From positions 99,956 through 163,955 of the forward strand of contig NZ_SMDQ01000004.1 of the NCBI RefSeq assembly GCF_012911975.1: a stretch of 64,000 bases of DNA. Direction: 5' to 3'. Below are positions 8,296-17,812 of the stretch, piece after piece; positions within the stretch are counted from its first letter, which is position 1; every line of letters begins with the position of its first letter. Made by a program: the position numbers and the translations under genes. The notes beneath the pieces were generated by a model that saw only the letters and a list, made by a program, of their open reading frames with translations, ran no database searches and had not been told where the DNA came from. The stretch is from Nodosilinea sp. P-1105 (lineage in GTDB: Bacteria; Cyanobacteriota; Cyanobacteriia; Phormidesmidales; Phormidesmidaceae).

Positions 8296-9471
8296 ATGTC
8301 GCTTTTCCACCATTCTATGTCCCCTGATGCCTCTTCCTTTTTGCCCGAAACCCAGGCCATTCACAGCGGCAGAGGCATCGACCCTGCCACGGGTGCTCTA
8401 ACGCCCCCGATCTACCTCTCCACCACCTTTGAGCGCGGTGAAGATGGGACTTACCCCAGCGGTTATATCTATGGTCGTAGCGGTAACCCCAACCGCAACG
8501 CCCTGGCAGCGGCCCTAGCCACCCTAGAACAGGGCACCGCTGCTGCCGTCTTTGGTTCTGGGTCCGCTGCCACCTTTACCCTGCTACAAGCTTTGACCCC
8601 AAGAGATCATGTGATTGCCCCCCGCAATGTTTACTTTGGGGTGCAGGAGATGCTGGCTAAAATCTTTGCCCCCTGGGGTTTGCTTTACACCCTGGTGGAT
8701 ACCACTGACCTGGCGGCCCTGGCGGCGGCCCTCCGCTCCAACACTCGGCTGATCTTGATTGAAACCCCTTCAAACCCCCAGCTGGCCATTACTGATATTG
8801 GGGCCGTAGCCACATTAGCCCACCAAGCGGGGGCCTACCTGGCCTGTGACAACACCATTCCCTCGCCGGTGCTGCAAACCCCTCTTAGCCTGGGAGCTGA
8901 CGTTGTGATCCATGCCACCACTAAATACCTGGCTGGGCACAGCGATGTCATCGGCGGGGCCGTGGTCACCAAAACGGCCAATCCCCTCTTTGACCAACTG
9001 CGGTTGATTCAAACCATGGGTGGAGCCATTCCATCCCCGTTTGACTGCTGGCTGACCTTGCGGGGGCTACAAACCTTGCCGCTGCGGGTACGAGCCCAGT
9101 CCCAAACGGCGCTAACCTTAGCCCAGTGGCTGGCCCAGCATCCGGCGGTAGAGCGGGTACTCTATCCGGGGTTACCAGAGCACGATGGCCATGGGATCGC
9201 GCAACAGCAAATGCAGGGCTATGGTGGTCTGCTGTCCATCTTGGTGAAAGGAGACCAGGACGCGGCGTTGGCGGTCACCACCAGAACTCAACTGTTTACC
9301 CGCGCCACCAGCTTCGGCGGCCCCCACAGTACCATCGAACATCGGGCCTCGATCGAAGCCCCTGGCTCCGAGACCCCGGCCAACCTGCTGCGCCTTTCCG
9401 TTGGGCTAGAGCATGTAGAGGATTTAATCGCTGATTTGGATCGAGCTTTGGGGGGAAAGAACGAAAAATGA
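8296..9471 (+). CDS. Cys/Met metabolism PLP-dependent enzyme (cystathionine gamma-synthase / gamma-lyase type)
   Basis: A 391-residue fold-type I PLP enzyme of the trans-sulfuration family. Seen are the N-terminal TQAIHSGRGIDPATGALTPP, the YGRSGNPNRNAL phosphate-binding segment, and the Schiff-base lysine in HATTKYLAGHSDVIGG (about 213), followed by TSFGGPHSTIEHRAS near the C-terminus. The family makes or breaks cystathionine in methionine/cysteine exchange; sequence alone does not settle synthase, gamma-lyase or O-acylhomoserine sulfhydrylase. An alternative start at 8317 is possible. Repeat DNA begins directly after the stop. Confidence 0.88.
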   Translation: MSLFHHSMSPDASSFLPETQAIHSGRGIDPATGALTPPIYLSTTFERGEDGTYPSGYIYGRSGNPNRNALAAALATLEQGTAAAVFGSGSAATFTLLQALTPRDHVIAPRNVYFGVQEMLAKIFAPWGLLYTLVDTTDLAALAAALRSNTRLILIETPSNPQLAITDIGAVATLAHQAGAYLACDNTIPSPVLQTPLSLGADVVIHATTKYLAGHSDVIGGAVVTKTANPLFDQLRLIQTMGGAIPSPFDCWLTLRGLQTLPLRVRAQSQTALTLAQWLAQHPAVERVLYPGLPEHDGHGIAQQQMQGYGGLLSILVKGDQDAALAVTTRTQLFTRATSFGGPHSTIEHRASIEAPGSETPANLLRLSVGLEHVEDLIADLDRALGGKNEK

Positions 9472-9600
9472 AAAACGAAAAACGAAAAACGAAGATGGAA
9501 GATGGAAGACTGAGCCGAGGGGTGGCGTTTATGGTAGAGACAGCCCACCCACCTGCTGACACTGAAACCCTTGTGAGACAGGGAATTTATTTTCTGCCTT
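9472..9600. repeat. Short A-rich and CTTCTGC-type repeats
   Basis: Directly after the PLP-enzyme stop there is a run of AAAAACG-like heptamers (about 9468-9492) and GATGGAA repeats, and at 9593-9608 two CTTCTGC-type heptamers like those at 36614-36644. Such short tandem repeats are common between cyanobacterial genes. No coding sequence is apparent. Confidence 0.6.
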
Positions 9601-9840
9601 CTGCCTTCTCCTAAGAAACAAAACCTAATCGATGCCAAAACACCCTGATTGTCGCCAAACTGGAAACAGTTTTGTTTCTTCCACTTTGTGCTCGCCCCAG
9701 CGGGGTTAGTGGGAAGCTGCCTTCTCCTAAGAAACAAAACCTAATCGATGCCAAAACACCCTGATTGTCGCCAAACTGGAAACAGTTTTGTTTCTTCCAC
9801 TTTGTGCTCACCCCAGCGGGGTCAGTGGGAAGCTGCCTTC
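9601..9840. repeat. 116-bp tandem duplication with internal 12-bp inverted repeat
   Basis: Two copies, 9601-9716 and 9717-9832, differ by only two visible bases (CTCG/CTCA and GGTTA/GGTCA), and a third copy begins at 9833. Each unit contains a perfect 12-bp inverted repeat AAGAAACAAAAC / GTTTTGTTTCTT (9613-9624 with 9669-9680 in copy 1) that would fold into a hairpin with a 44-base loop. The array lies between the convergent 3' ends of the PLP-enzyme and copper-ATPase genes. It resembles a small non-coding repeat, possibly MITE-like, but no transposase or target duplication is seen. Confidence 0.9.
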
Positions 9841-9852
9841 TGCCTTTCCATC

Positions 9853-12153
9853 CTAAGACGACAGCTTAAACCGCTTTAACCGCAGGGCATTAGTCACCAC
9901 CGACACCGAGCTAAAGGCCATGGCGGCCCCAGCCACGATCGGGTTCAGCAGCAGCCCCAGCCAGGGATACAGCACCCCCGCGGCCACTGGAATGCCAATG
10001 GTGTTGTAGATAAAGGCGAAGAACAGGTTCTGGCGAATGTTGCCCATGGTGGCCCGGCTCAGTTGAATGGCAGCAACAATGCCCTGTAGATCACCAGACA
10101 CCAGGGTAATGTCGCTGGCGGCCATGGCAATGTCGGTGCCCGTGCCAATGGCAATGCCCACATCGGACTGGGCCAGGGCCGGAGCATCGTTAATCCCATC
10201 GCCTACCATGGCCACAAACTTACCCTGCATCTGGAGCGCCTTGATTTCCTCGGCTTTGCGATCGGGCCGCACCCCAGCAATCACCTGTTGGATGCCGGCT
10301 TGATCGGCGATCGCCCTAGCGGTTTGAGCGTTATCTCCAGTCAGCATCATCACCTCTAGGCCCATCCGTTGGAGCCGTTGCACTGCCGCTGTGGATGAGG
10401 GCTTCAAGGCATCGGCAATACCAAAAACCGCTGCCACCTGGCCATCAATCGCCATCCAGGCCGTGGTTTTAGCCTGCTGCGCCCAAGCTTCAGCGGTTTT
10501 CGCCAGGGGCGACAGATCGATCCCCTGCTCCTGCAGCCAGCGACCAGTGCCAACCCGAATAGTCCGAACCGGCCCGGAAGGGCCATCGCTCACCTGGCCT
10601 TCCACTCCAGCCCCAACTACCGCCTGAAACTGGTTCACCACAATCGATTCTAAGACTTTAGCCCCAATCCCCTGGCGATGGGCATAGGCCACCACCGCTT
10701 CCCCCAGGGGGTGCTCCGAATGTTGCTCCACCGCTGCCGCCAGCTTGAGTAGCTCCAGTTCCCTGGCGGTACCTTGGACAGTGCAGTAGTCAGACACAGC
10801 TGGCTTTCCTGCGGTTAGGGTGCCGGTCTTGTCTAACACCAAGGTAGTAATTTTGTGGGCATTTTCTAGGCTTTCGGCATCTTTAATCAGAATGCCGTTT
10901 TCTGCCCCCTTGCCAGTCCCCACCATGATCGAGGTAGGCGTCGCCAACCCCAGGGCACAGGGACAGGCAATAATTAGCACACTAATGGTGGTAAACAGGG
11001 CCATGACCAGATTACCGGTCAGGGTCAACCACAGGATGAACGTCACCCCGGCTACAGCCATCACCACCGGCACAAACCAGCCAGTAACTCGGTCCGCCAA
11101 CTGCTGAATCGGGGCTTTTGAACCTTGGGCCTGCTGCACCAGCTGCACAATCTGAGCCAGTACCGTGTCGCGCCCGACCCGCTCGGCCTTAAACGTAAAC
11201 TGTCCGGTTTTATTCAGGGTTGCCCCAATCACCTCGTCCCCTGGGCCTTTGGTCACCGGCAGGGGCTCTCCAGAAATCATCGACTCGTCCACTACCGACT
11301 CCCCGGCGAGCACCACCCCGTCCACTGGCACCTTCTCGCCGGGGCGCACCACCACCGTATCCCCCACCAGCACCTGCTCTAGGGGAATATCCATGGTTTC
11401 CCCATGACGCCGCACCCGAGCGGTCTTGACCTGAAGGCCAATCAACTTGCGAATGGCTTCTGAGGTTTGGCCCCGGGCCCGACTTTCCAGCAGTCGCCCT
11501 AGCATCACCAGGGTAATCACCACGGCAGATACTTCGTAATACACGTCGGGTTCTAGTCCCTGATCGGTCAGAATGGCTGGAAACACCGTCACCACCAGGG
11601 AATACACAAAGGCCGCTCCAGTTCCCATGGCCACCAGGGTATTCATATCGGCTCGCCGATGGCGGGCTGCCTGCCAAGCCCCGACAAAAAACGACTGACC
11701 ACACCACACCATGACGGGAATGGTCAGCACCAGCTGCATCCAGGGGTTATGGAGCACCGGAGGGATGCCAGGAATGTGATGACGGCCTAGCATCATAGGG
11801 GTGTGGCCAATCACCAGCAAAGTACTACACACCACCCCTAAAACCACCCGATAGGAGAGCTGCCGCTGGTGCCGCTGTCGCTGCCGTTGTTCAGCCTCCA
11901 CTTGGTCATCCATCTGGGCGTCCTCCTGGAGGGGAGTGGCCCCATAGCCAGCAGCCATTACCGCCTGCTGAATCGTGGTGATATCCGTCCTTTCGGGATC
12001 AAAGTGGACGGTGGCCTGTTCTGCCGCAAAGTTGACGGTACAGGTTTCCACTCCGTCAACGCCGCGAATACTCTTTTCCACCGCCCCAGCACAGGCGGCA
12101 CAGCTCATGCCCGTCAGCTGCACTTGTTGTGTGGCCAGTTGTTGCGTTGCCAT
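9853..12153 (-). CDS. copA: Copper-translocating P-type ATPase
   Basis: A 766-residue P1B-type ATPase. It has one N-terminal metal-binding domain with GMSCAAC (15-21), eight predicted membrane helices, the membrane CPC motif in [12 protein letters not shown], the phosphorylation site DKTGTLT, the SEHPLG motif and the hinge [10 protein letters not shown]. The CPC and GMxCxxC motifs indicate Cu(I) transport. Cyanobacteria usually have two paralogues, CtaA (import towards thylakoids) and PacS (thylakoid); which one this is cannot be told here. It does not lie next to a visible copper regulator or chaperone. Confidence 0.93.
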   Translation of the reverse strand: MATQQLATQQVQLTGMSCAACAGAVEKSIRGVDGVETCTVNFAAEQATVHFDPERTDITTIQQAVMAAGYGATPLQEDAQMDDQVEAEQRQRQRHQRQLSYRVVLGVVCSTLLVIGHTPMMLGRHHIPGIPPVLHNPWMQLVLTIPVMVWCGQSFFVGAWQAARHRRADMNTLVAMGTGAAFVYSLVVTVFPAILTDQGLEPDVYYEVSAVVITLVMLGRLLESRARGQTSEAIRKLIGLQVKTARVRRHGETMDIPLEQVLVGDTVVVRPGEKVPVDGVVLAGESVVDESMISGEPLPVTKGPGDEVIGATLNKTGQFTFKAERVGRDTVLAQIVQLVQQAQGSKAPIQQLADRVTGWFVPVVMAVAGVTFILWLTLTGNLVMALFTTISVLIIACPCALGLATPTSIMVGTGKGAENGILIKDAESLENAHKITTLVLDKTGTLTAGKPAVSDYCTVQGTARELELLKLAAAVEQHSEHPLGEAVVAYAHRQGIGAKVLESIVVNQFQAVVGAGVEGQVSDGPSGPVRTIRVGTGRWLQEQGIDLSPLAKTAEAWAQQAKTTAWMAIDGQVAAVFGIADALKPSSTAAVQRLQRMGLEVMMLTGDNAQTARAIADQAGIQQVIAGVRPDRKAEEIKALQMQGKFVAMVGDGINDAPALAQSDVGIAIGTGTDIAMAASDITLVSGDLQGIVAAIQLSRATMGNIRQNLFFAFIYNTIGIPVAAGVLYPWLGLLLNPIVAGAAMAFSSVSVVTNALRLKRFKLSS

Positions 12154-12208
12154 AGCTGCTCTCGACGATAGATGTAGCCTAGGCTAACTTCTCCAGTCGC
12201 CTGGAGAG

Positions 12209-13018
12209 TCAAGGGCCAGCTGTGCGAGGCTGACGAAAGCGATAAATATCTTCAAGGGTTCTGACCCAGCCGACCACCAGGGAATCCAGCAGTTGCTGGC
12301 CCTTGGCGGGGGTGGCCAGGGTGGGATCACCCAAAACACCACTGGCACTCAAATCCCTTGTCACCCAGGCAAAGGGCAAGGCTCCTTCCATGGTCAACCA
12401 ACTATCGGTGGGTAGGTCTTGGGGAAACTCTGCCTGACACCGATCCTGGCGGACCTGATCGGGCATAATCACCTGCATCAGGCTAGTTTCGGCATCGCCA
12501 GCATGGATCCCCAATTCCAGTTCGTGGGGGGTTAATAATTCTCCGGCACAGTTGGGCACCGCCCAGACAAACAGCGGAAATACCATTAAGTCTGGATAGG
12601 TTTGGTGTAAGTCCCGGGCCGCAATGTCTAGCACCTGGGGCTGGCCGCCGTGGGCATTCAGCAGCACTAGCTTGCGGAACCCAGCTCGGTAGAGGCTTTC
12701 TGCCACGTCATGGATCACCCGCAGCAGGGTTTCGGCGGACAGGGTAATGGTACCCGGGAAATGCCAGTGCTCGTTAGATTTACCGTAGTACAGGGGCGGC
12801 AGGCTATAGGCGGGCACTTCAGGATCCAATTGGGCCAGAGCTTTTCCTAGGACAGTAGTGCTGATAGCGCTGTCGACGATCAGAGGCAAATGGGGGCCAT
12901 GCTGCTCGATCGCCCCCATCGGCTGCACAATCACCACGTCCTGCTTGTGGGCCATGGCCTCGATTTCGGTCCAAGTCAGGTAGGGAAAGTAGCGATGGGA
13001 AGGGATAGGAGCGTGCAT
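12209..13018 (-). CDS. Creatininase family amidohydrolase
   Basis: A 269-residue cytosolic metal-dependent amidohydrolase of the creatininase superfamily. Metal-ligand motifs are visible: GAIEQHGPHLPLIVD (about 36-50), the LLNAHGGQ motif (about 118-125), and HAGDAETSLM with a further Glu (about 173-182). The family includes creatininase, formamidopyrimidine hydrolases and MftE; a physiological substrate cannot be assigned. It is on the same strand as the copper ATPase, 55 bases upstream, so co-transcription is possible but no functional link is evident. Confidence 0.88.
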   Translation of the reverse strand: MHAPIPSHRYFPYLTWTEIEAMAHKQDVVIVQPMGAIEQHGPHLPLIVDSAISTTVLGKALAQLDPEVPAYSLPPLYYGKSNEHWHFPGTITLSAETLLRVIHDVAESLYRAGFRKLVLLNAHGGQPQVLDIAARDLHQTYPDLMVFPLFVWAVPNCAGELLTPHELELGIHAGDAETSLMQVIMPDQVRQDRCQAEFPQDLPTDSWLTMEGALPFAWVTRDLSASGVLGDPTLATPAKGQQLLDSLVVGWVRTLEDIYRFRQPRTAGP

Positions 13019-13446
13019 AGGAGTGGTGTTGGGTGTCGGGTATCAGCATCCCCTCCTGGGAGGGACAGGGGTGGGGTACTCGGGGGTCAGCTCATGGGTG
13101 TACCGTCAGGCGATAAGTTTGCTAGGGCATAAGCATAGTTAGAGAGACTTAATTATTTATAGGTTATGTATAGTCTGCGTTACGGCTGCCCCTAACAGCA
13201 CCCTACGACACAGTTTATTGATGCTTACCTATTATTTTTTATGTCTTAAACCGTAAACGGTTACCCGTAATTTGGGCCAGGGTTCAGAAAACACTGACAT
13301 TTAGCCTTGACAGACTTTGGGGAAACAGTAACAATGAATACAGAAACAAATCGTTCATCTCTCCTGTGAGAGACGGAAGTAGGGGAAGATCCCGAAGGAA
13401 CGCGCCTCTGTTCTTACACACCTTCACCATTAAGGAGAGGCGGATT
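13019..13446. other. Intergenic region upstream of the DUF4278 gene
   Basis: A 428-base gap between divergent genes. Its left part carries short GC-rich runs (CCCCTCCTGGGAGGGACAGG near 13050) like those found elsewhere between genes here. The right half is AT-richer and presumably holds the promoter and leader of the DUF4278 gene. No open frame is convincing. Confidence 0.35.
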
Positions 13447-13617
13447 ATGTCCCTGAAGTATCGCGGCGTTGATTACGAAGCTACCAATCCTCAAGTAGCT
13501 GTATCCGAAGAAGTGATTGGTCGCTATCGTGGCGCTCAAGTTAGCCGCCATGTGCCTAAGCAAGTTAAGGTTCAGCACCCCCAAGGTCTAAAGTATCGGG
13601 GTGCAGTGGTGCGGTAA
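13447..13617 (+). CDS. Small DUF4278 protein
   Basis: A 56-residue protein starting MSLKYRGVDYEATNPQ, with the typical DUF4278 features: a YRG-x-Y motif at the N-terminus, a central RYRGAQVSRH and a final LKYRGAVVR. The ATG at 13447 has GGAGAGG about 8 bases upstream; the frame stays open upstream but without a ribosome site. DUF4278 proteins are common short cyanobacterial proteins of unknown function. The gene is followed by a clear intrinsic terminator, so it is probably a highly expressed single-gene unit. Confidence 0.85.
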   Translation: MSLKYRGVDYEATNPQVAVSEEVIGRYRGAQVSRHVPKQVKVQHPQGLKYRGAVVR

Positions 13618-13673
13618 GCCACGCTTACGATTTTGATGTTTGCCCGGTTTAGCTGACATCACTGATTCATCAA

Positions 13674-13699
13674 GCATCCCTGCGGGGGTGCTTTTTTTT
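13674..13699 (+). terminator. Intrinsic terminator after the DUF4278 gene
   Basis: GCATCCC (13674-13680) pairs with GGGGTGC around a TGCG loop and is followed by eight T residues. It lies about 57 bases after the stop codon of the DUF4278 gene on the plus strand. Confidence 0.88.
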
Positions 13700-13748
13700 G
13701 CGATAGTCTTGTGGCGATAGTCTTTACTCAACTGACGTTGAGAATCCT

Positions 13749-15092
13749 TTGGCAATTTTTGGGTATTTGATTGGATTGATTACTGGAGGGGCGCTGTGGC
13801 TAGGTTGGCAGCGGCGATATCGGCGGCAGGAACAAACCTTGCTGACCCTGTTGCAGGCTAACACCTGGGCTGATGCCCTGCAGCGGATGGAGCAACTGGT
13901 GCACACACAACCGCAGCAGCAGCGCCAGTTACGATACTTAGGCACCAGCCGCGATAGCCTGGAGCGGGTTCTGCTGATGGCTCCTGTGGGCTACTTGCAG
14001 GTGGACGACGAAAATCAATTGATCTGGTGCAATGATGAAGCCAACCGGCTGTTGAGAATTAATCAACCCATGGCTGGATCGGCGCAACGGAGACGGCTGC
14101 TGTTGGAAGTGGCGCGCTCCTACGAGTTAGATGCGCTGATTGAAGAGGCGCGCGAGTCCCAAGCCTGCTGTCAGCGCGATTGGATGCTCTATCAGATTTC
14201 ACCGGATCCGTTTCACCCCAAGGAAGAACCCACCTATCCCCTGCGCGGCTATGCTGTTCCCCTAGACAACGGCGAGGTAGGGGTGTTTCTCGAAAACCGT
14301 CAGGAGGAGGCACTATTGGTGCAACAGCGCGATCGCTGGACCTCTGATGTTGCCCACGAACTGAAAACTCCCCTCACCTCGATTCGACTGGTGGCTGAAA
14401 CCCTACAGCCTCGCATTGATCCCAGTCTTCGTAGCTGGCTCGATCGCCTAGTCAACGAAACTATCCGGCTTAGCAATCTGGTGGAGGATCTGCTGAATCT
14501 CAGTCGCCTCCAAGGGGATCAAGCCCAAGGGCTGAACCGCCAGCCTGTGGATTTACCCCAACTGGTCTATCGGGCCTGGCAAAGTTTGGAACCCCTGGCC
14601 CAGGTGAAACACCTCACCCTCGACTATGACGGTCCTGACCGTTACCTCACCCAGTTGGATGAGACCCTCTTTCATCGAGTGCTGCTGAACTTGATCGATA
14701 ATGCGATTAAACATAGTCCGTCTAAAGCAGCGATCTATGTGCGCTTACAACCCGGCACCGAAGGCTCAACGGCTCAGGCCTTGCCCTTGGCAGCAACCCA
14801 GGACCGCCTCTGCCTAGAGGTGATTGACTTAGGGCCAGGGTTCGATCCCAAAGACCTGCCGTATATTTTCGATCGCTTCTACCGGGCCGATCCATCCCGC
14901 CATCGAGAGGCCGCCCCATTTAACCCTGATACGGCACTCACCTCCCCTGGGGGAAGTCGGGGCAGTGGACTGGGTCTGGCCATTGTCAGCCAAATTGTTG
15001 AAGCCCATGGCGGCACCATTGAGGCCACCAATCATCCCGAGGTGGGGGGAGCCTGGCTACGGCTTTACCTACCTCAAGCAGAGCTATCTTAA
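13749..15092 (+). CDS. sphS: Sensor histidine kinase, SphS/PhoR-like
   Basis: A 447-residue membrane histidine kinase. A single N-terminal membrane segment (about 4-20, GYLIGLITGGALWLGW) is followed by a PAS-like region (about 75-185), the phosphoacceptor box DVAHELKTPLTSI (about 199), and an ATPase domain with NLIDNAIKHS, DLGPGFDPKDLPYIFDRFYR and GSGLGLAIV. This layout fits SphS, the cyanobacterial phosphate-limitation sensor of the PhoR family, but its response regulator (SphR) is not adjacent, so the symbol is tentative. Start is a TTG at 13749; the membrane segment at the very N-terminus argues against much later starts. Confidence 0.75.
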   Translation: MAIFGYLIGLITGGALWLGWQRRYRRQEQTLLTLLQANTWADALQRMEQLVHTQPQQQRQLRYLGTSRDSLERVLLMAPVGYLQVDDENQLIWCNDEANRLLRINQPMAGSAQRRRLLLEVARSYELDALIEEARESQACCQRDWMLYQISPDPFHPKEEPTYPLRGYAVPLDNGEVGVFLENRQEEALLVQQRDRWTSDVAHELKTPLTSIRLVAETLQPRIDPSLRSWLDRLVNETIRLSNLVEDLLNLSRLQGDQAQGLNRQPVDLPQLVYRAWQSLEPLAQVKHLTLDYDGPDRYLTQLDETLFHRVLLNLIDNAIKHSPSKAAIYVRLQPGTEGSTAQALPLAATQDRLCLEVIDLGPGFDPKDLPYIFDRFYRADPSRHREAAPFNPDTALTSPGGSRGSGLGLAIVSQIVEAHGGTIEATNHPEVGGAWLRLYLPQAELS

Positions 15093-15229
15093 GAACTTAT
15101 ACTTAGTGTTCTGCCATAACTTCAGCTCAGACCTGCCATAATGGAGTATTCAGAGGGTCCTTAGACCTTAAGGATTCAGCTAGATGGCTCACTAAGCCAG
15201 TACTGCTCACTAGGCCAGCATCGCTAACT

Positions 15230-16027
15230 ATGACCGAGACCGAGCGACTCCAAAAAATCTTGTCCCAATATGGGATCGCCTCTCGCCGCAAGGCCGAGCA
15301 GTTGATTGAGGCTGGCCGGGTGGCGGTGAATGGTGAGGTGGCCCACCTGGGACAAAAGGCTAATCCTGACAGCGATCGCATTACCGTTGACAATCAACCC
15401 CTGCGGCCAGACCAGCGGCCCCAGGGCCACTACCTGCTGCTGCACAAGCCCCTGGGGATGGTCTCCACCTGTGCCGACCCCGACGGTAGGCCCACCGTCT
15501 TAGACATTTTGCCAACGGCTCTACAACCAGTAGGCATTCACCCGGTAGGGCGGCTCGACGCCTACTCCTCTGGGGCTCTACTGCTGACCAACGATGGAGA
15601 CTTTACCTATCGGCTAACCCATCCCAAGCACGATGTCGCCAAAACCTACCAGGTGCGGATCGAAGGCCAAATCGCCAATCAGACCCTTGATCTATGGCGC
15701 CAGGGCATTGATTTAGATGGCTACCAAACCCGACCAGCCCAGGTGCGACGGCTAGGATCATCATCCCCAGAAAGCACCTTACTGGAGGTGGTGTTATGGG
15801 AAGGACGTAACCGCCAAATCCGGCGTGTGGCAGAGGCTCTGGGCCATCGGGTTATAAGTTTACATCGCACTGCGATCGGGCCTGTTTCTGTGGGAATTTT
15901 AAAAAGTGGGGCTTACCGCTCTTTATCATCGAGCGAAATTAAGGCATTATTAGCTGAGTCAGAGGCAAAGTCTGCCACTTTCCACAACCGGTTCCCAGCA
16001 TCTACTGGCGTTTCTCAGTCTTGTTAA
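15230..16027 (+). CDS. rRNA pseudouridine synthase (RluB/RsuA family)
   Basis: A 265-residue protein with an N-terminal S4 RNA-binding domain (about 5-60, RLQKILSQYGIASRRKAEQLI) and the RsuA-type catalytic domain; the catalytic Asp lies in GRLDAYSSGALLLTNDG (about 107). Also seen are KTYQVRIEG and EGRNRQIRRVAEALGH. It would isomerise a uridine in ribosomal RNA; target position is not decidable from sequence here. ATG start at 15230. The RodZ-like gene follows after ten bases, so the two are probably co-transcribed. Confidence 0.9.
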   Translation: MTETERLQKILSQYGIASRRKAEQLIEAGRVAVNGEVAHLGQKANPDSDRITVDNQPLRPDQRPQGHYLLLHKPLGMVSTCADPDGRPTVLDILPTALQPVGIHPVGRLDAYSSGALLLTNDGDFTYRLTHPKHDVAKTYQVRIEGQIANQTLDLWRQGIDLDGYQTRPAQVRRLGSSSPESTLLEVVLWEGRNRQIRRVAEALGHRVISLHRTAIGPVSVGILKSGAYRSLSSSEIKALLAESEAKSATFHNRFPASTGVSQSC

Positions 16028-16037
16028 TGCTCCCTGT

Positions 16038-16826
16038 ATGAAAACAAAAGCATTGGTTGATCCAAATTCCGTTTACCGAGAGCAGCTGCTAGAGTTGGGC
16101 ACGCTGCTACAAACCGCCCGCGAGCAGCAAGGTCATAATCTCGAGGCCATGGCCGGCCAAATCTTGATTCGCCCTAGTTTACTCGCCGCGATCGAGCAGG
16201 GAGACTTAGACAACCTGCCAGAACCGGTCTACATTCGCGGATTAATTCGTCGATACGGTGACGCCTTGGGGCTGGATGGCGAAACCTTAGCCAGTCAGTT
16301 CTTTACCCCACCGCGTATTCAGCGTTCTTCCTGGAAAGATTCTCCAGCGGCCCAGCTACGGCCTTTACACCTGTATGGGGCCTATTTTGTGGTGTTGATG
16401 ATGGCCATTGGTGGCCTGTCTTACTTACTTCGGCAAACCGCTCCGGAAACCACTATTTTGCCTCCCCTTGAGCCGCTGAATCAGGTGGAAACGGAAACGG
16501 CTACCCCTCGGGATGACGATCCCCCAGAGGTGCCAGTGGCTGAAAACGACCTACCCGAGTCTGACGCTCCAATCAAGGTCACCACAACGTTGACAGCCCA
16601 GTCCTGGCTACGGATTACCGCCGACGGTAGCACTGAATTTGAAGGCATTCTACAGCCGGGGGATAGTCGTCTGTGGACGGCTGACCAAGCACTCACCATT
16701 CGAGCTGGCAATGCTGGCGGGGTGATTATCAGCGTCAATGACAGCCAGTCAGAAACCTTGGGCCAACCAGGCACTGTCAGAGAGGTCACCTACTCTCCCG
16801 ATCGCATGGTCAGCCTGATTCAATAG
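16038..16826 (+). CDS. RodZ-like helix-turn-helix membrane protein
   Basis: A 262-residue protein with an N-terminal Xre-type helix-turn-helix (about 15-85, LLQTAREQQGHNLEAMAGQI ... ALGLDGETL), one membrane helix (about 113-132, YGAYFVVLMMAIGGLSYLL), an acidic/proline linker and a C-terminal DUF4115-type domain (SWLRITADGSTEFEGILQPGD ... IRAGNAGGV). This is the architecture of RodZ, which links MreB to the cell-wall elongation machinery. It follows the pseudouridine-synthase gene closely. Confidence 0.88.
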   Translation: MKTKALVDPNSVYREQLLELGTLLQTAREQQGHNLEAMAGQILIRPSLLAAIEQGDLDNLPEPVYIRGLIRRYGDALGLDGETLASQFFTPPRIQRSSWKDSPAAQLRPLHLYGAYFVVLMMAIGGLSYLLRQTAPETTILPPLEPLNQVETETATPRDDDPPEVPVAENDLPESDAPIKVTTTLTAQSWLRITADGSTEFEGILQPGDSRLWTADQALTIRAGNAGGVIISVNDSQSETLGQPGTVREVTYSPDRMVSLIQ

Positions 16827-16858
16827 GGGCAAGCTTTGGCCTCGGCAAAATATAACGT

Positions 16859-16929
16859 GAAGCCGAGTTTCTTGTGGCTATCGATCACCGTGTTCGGTGT
16901 ATGCGACAGCAGCGAGGAAACCCGGCTTC
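16859..16929. repeat. Nested inverted repeat between convergent genes
   Basis: GAAGCCGAGTTTC (16859-16871) pairs with GAAACCCGGCTTC (16917-16929) with one mismatch, enclosing a smaller hairpin CACCG / CGGTG around TGTT (near 16886-16899). It sits between the convergent 3' ends of the RodZ-like and prohibitin genes, so it may act as a two-way transcript end. The GAAACCCGGCTTC arm resembles a repeat common in cyanobacteria. Confidence 0.75.
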
Positions 16930-16939
16930 TATCTACCCC

Positions 16940-17812
16940 CTAGCTGGCCTTAGATAGGGCCCCGTCTGCTGGGTCATCCTGCTCCACCTGGTCTAGGTTC
17001 AAGATAAACGGTAAACTCCCCTGACCCTGACCCATGACCAGTACCCTGGGCACCTGGGCACCGCCTTCTTTCCAGGCCTCGATCGCTTCTTTTTGCAGCA
17101 CCAGCCTACCCCCCTGAGCCTTCAAGGTTTCGGCAATTAGGCGCTGGGACTCGGCTCGACCTTTGGCTCGGTTAATTTCGGCCTGGGCAGATTGTTCAGC
17201 TTCCTGAGCAACATAGACCGCTCGCCGGGCTCGCTGCTCGGCAATTTGCTTATCTTCTACTGCCTTGGCAAACTCGGGGGAGAAGTTCAAATCAACCACG
17301 CTGGTGTCTAGGACCAAAATGCCGTACTTGTCTAAACGAGAGGTGAGGGCATCGTCAAAGTCCTTTTTCAAATCAGCCCGCTGGGTAATCGCCTCTTCGA
17401 CCGTGCGCAAGGCGGCAGCAATTTTGAATGACTCCTGGGTTTGGGGAGCCACAATTTTAGAAACCAGGTTTTCTAATGTGCCCTGGGTGCGGCGAATATT
17501 GACGACTTCAGTGGGATCGAGGCGAAAGTTAATGGCAAACCGACCGGACAAATCTTGCAGATCCTTGGTGGAACTTTGGGCGGGTACCTCAAACTTCTGC
17601 ACTGTAACGTCGTAGACGTCTACATTGGACACTAACGGAGGCTTAAAGTGAATACCCTCTAACAAAGCACCATCTTGGGACTTGCCTAAAATACTGAGTA
17701 CCCCAGCCTGGCCAGGGTTAACAATGACGAAACTACTGGTCAGCAGTGCCAAGCCGATGATGGCGAGAAAGCTTAGCACCACTGGCTGCCAGTTGAGAGA
17801 CGAAGATTTCAA
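16940..17812 (-). CDS. Prohibitin-family SPFH protein
   Basis: A 290-residue protein with an N-terminal membrane helix (about 11-31, VVLSFLAIIGLALLTSSFVIV), the SPFH/prohibitin domain (about 30-200, NPGQAGVLSILGKSQDGALLEG ... VVDLNFSPEFAKAVEDKQIAEQ), and an Ala/Glu/Arg-rich coiled coil (about 190-240). Such proteins form membrane-anchored rings that organise membrane proteases and microdomains. No protease gene lies next to it. The start is the ATG that gives MKSSSLNWQPVV. Confidence 0.92.
   Translation of the reverse strand: MKSSSLNWQPVVLSFLAIIGLALLTSSFVIVNPGQAGVLSILGKSQDGALLEGIHFKPPLVSNVDVYDVTVQKFEVPAQSSTKDLQDLSGRFAINFRLDPTEVVNIRRTQGTLENLVSKIVAPQTQESFKIAAALRTVEEAITQRADLKKDFDDALTSRLDKYGILVLDTSVVDLNFSPEFAKAVEDKQIAEQRARRAVYVAQEAEQSAQAEINRAKGRAESQRLIAETLKAQGGRLVLQKEAIEAWKEGGAQVPRVLVMGQGQGSLPFILNLDQVEQDDPADGALSKAS

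Noticed and set aside
14838..14850. GGGTTCGATCCC, a T-loop-like motif suggesting a tRNA
   Set aside because: It lies inside the histidine kinase gene, encoding GFDP of the G1 box; no acceptor or anticodon arms surround it.
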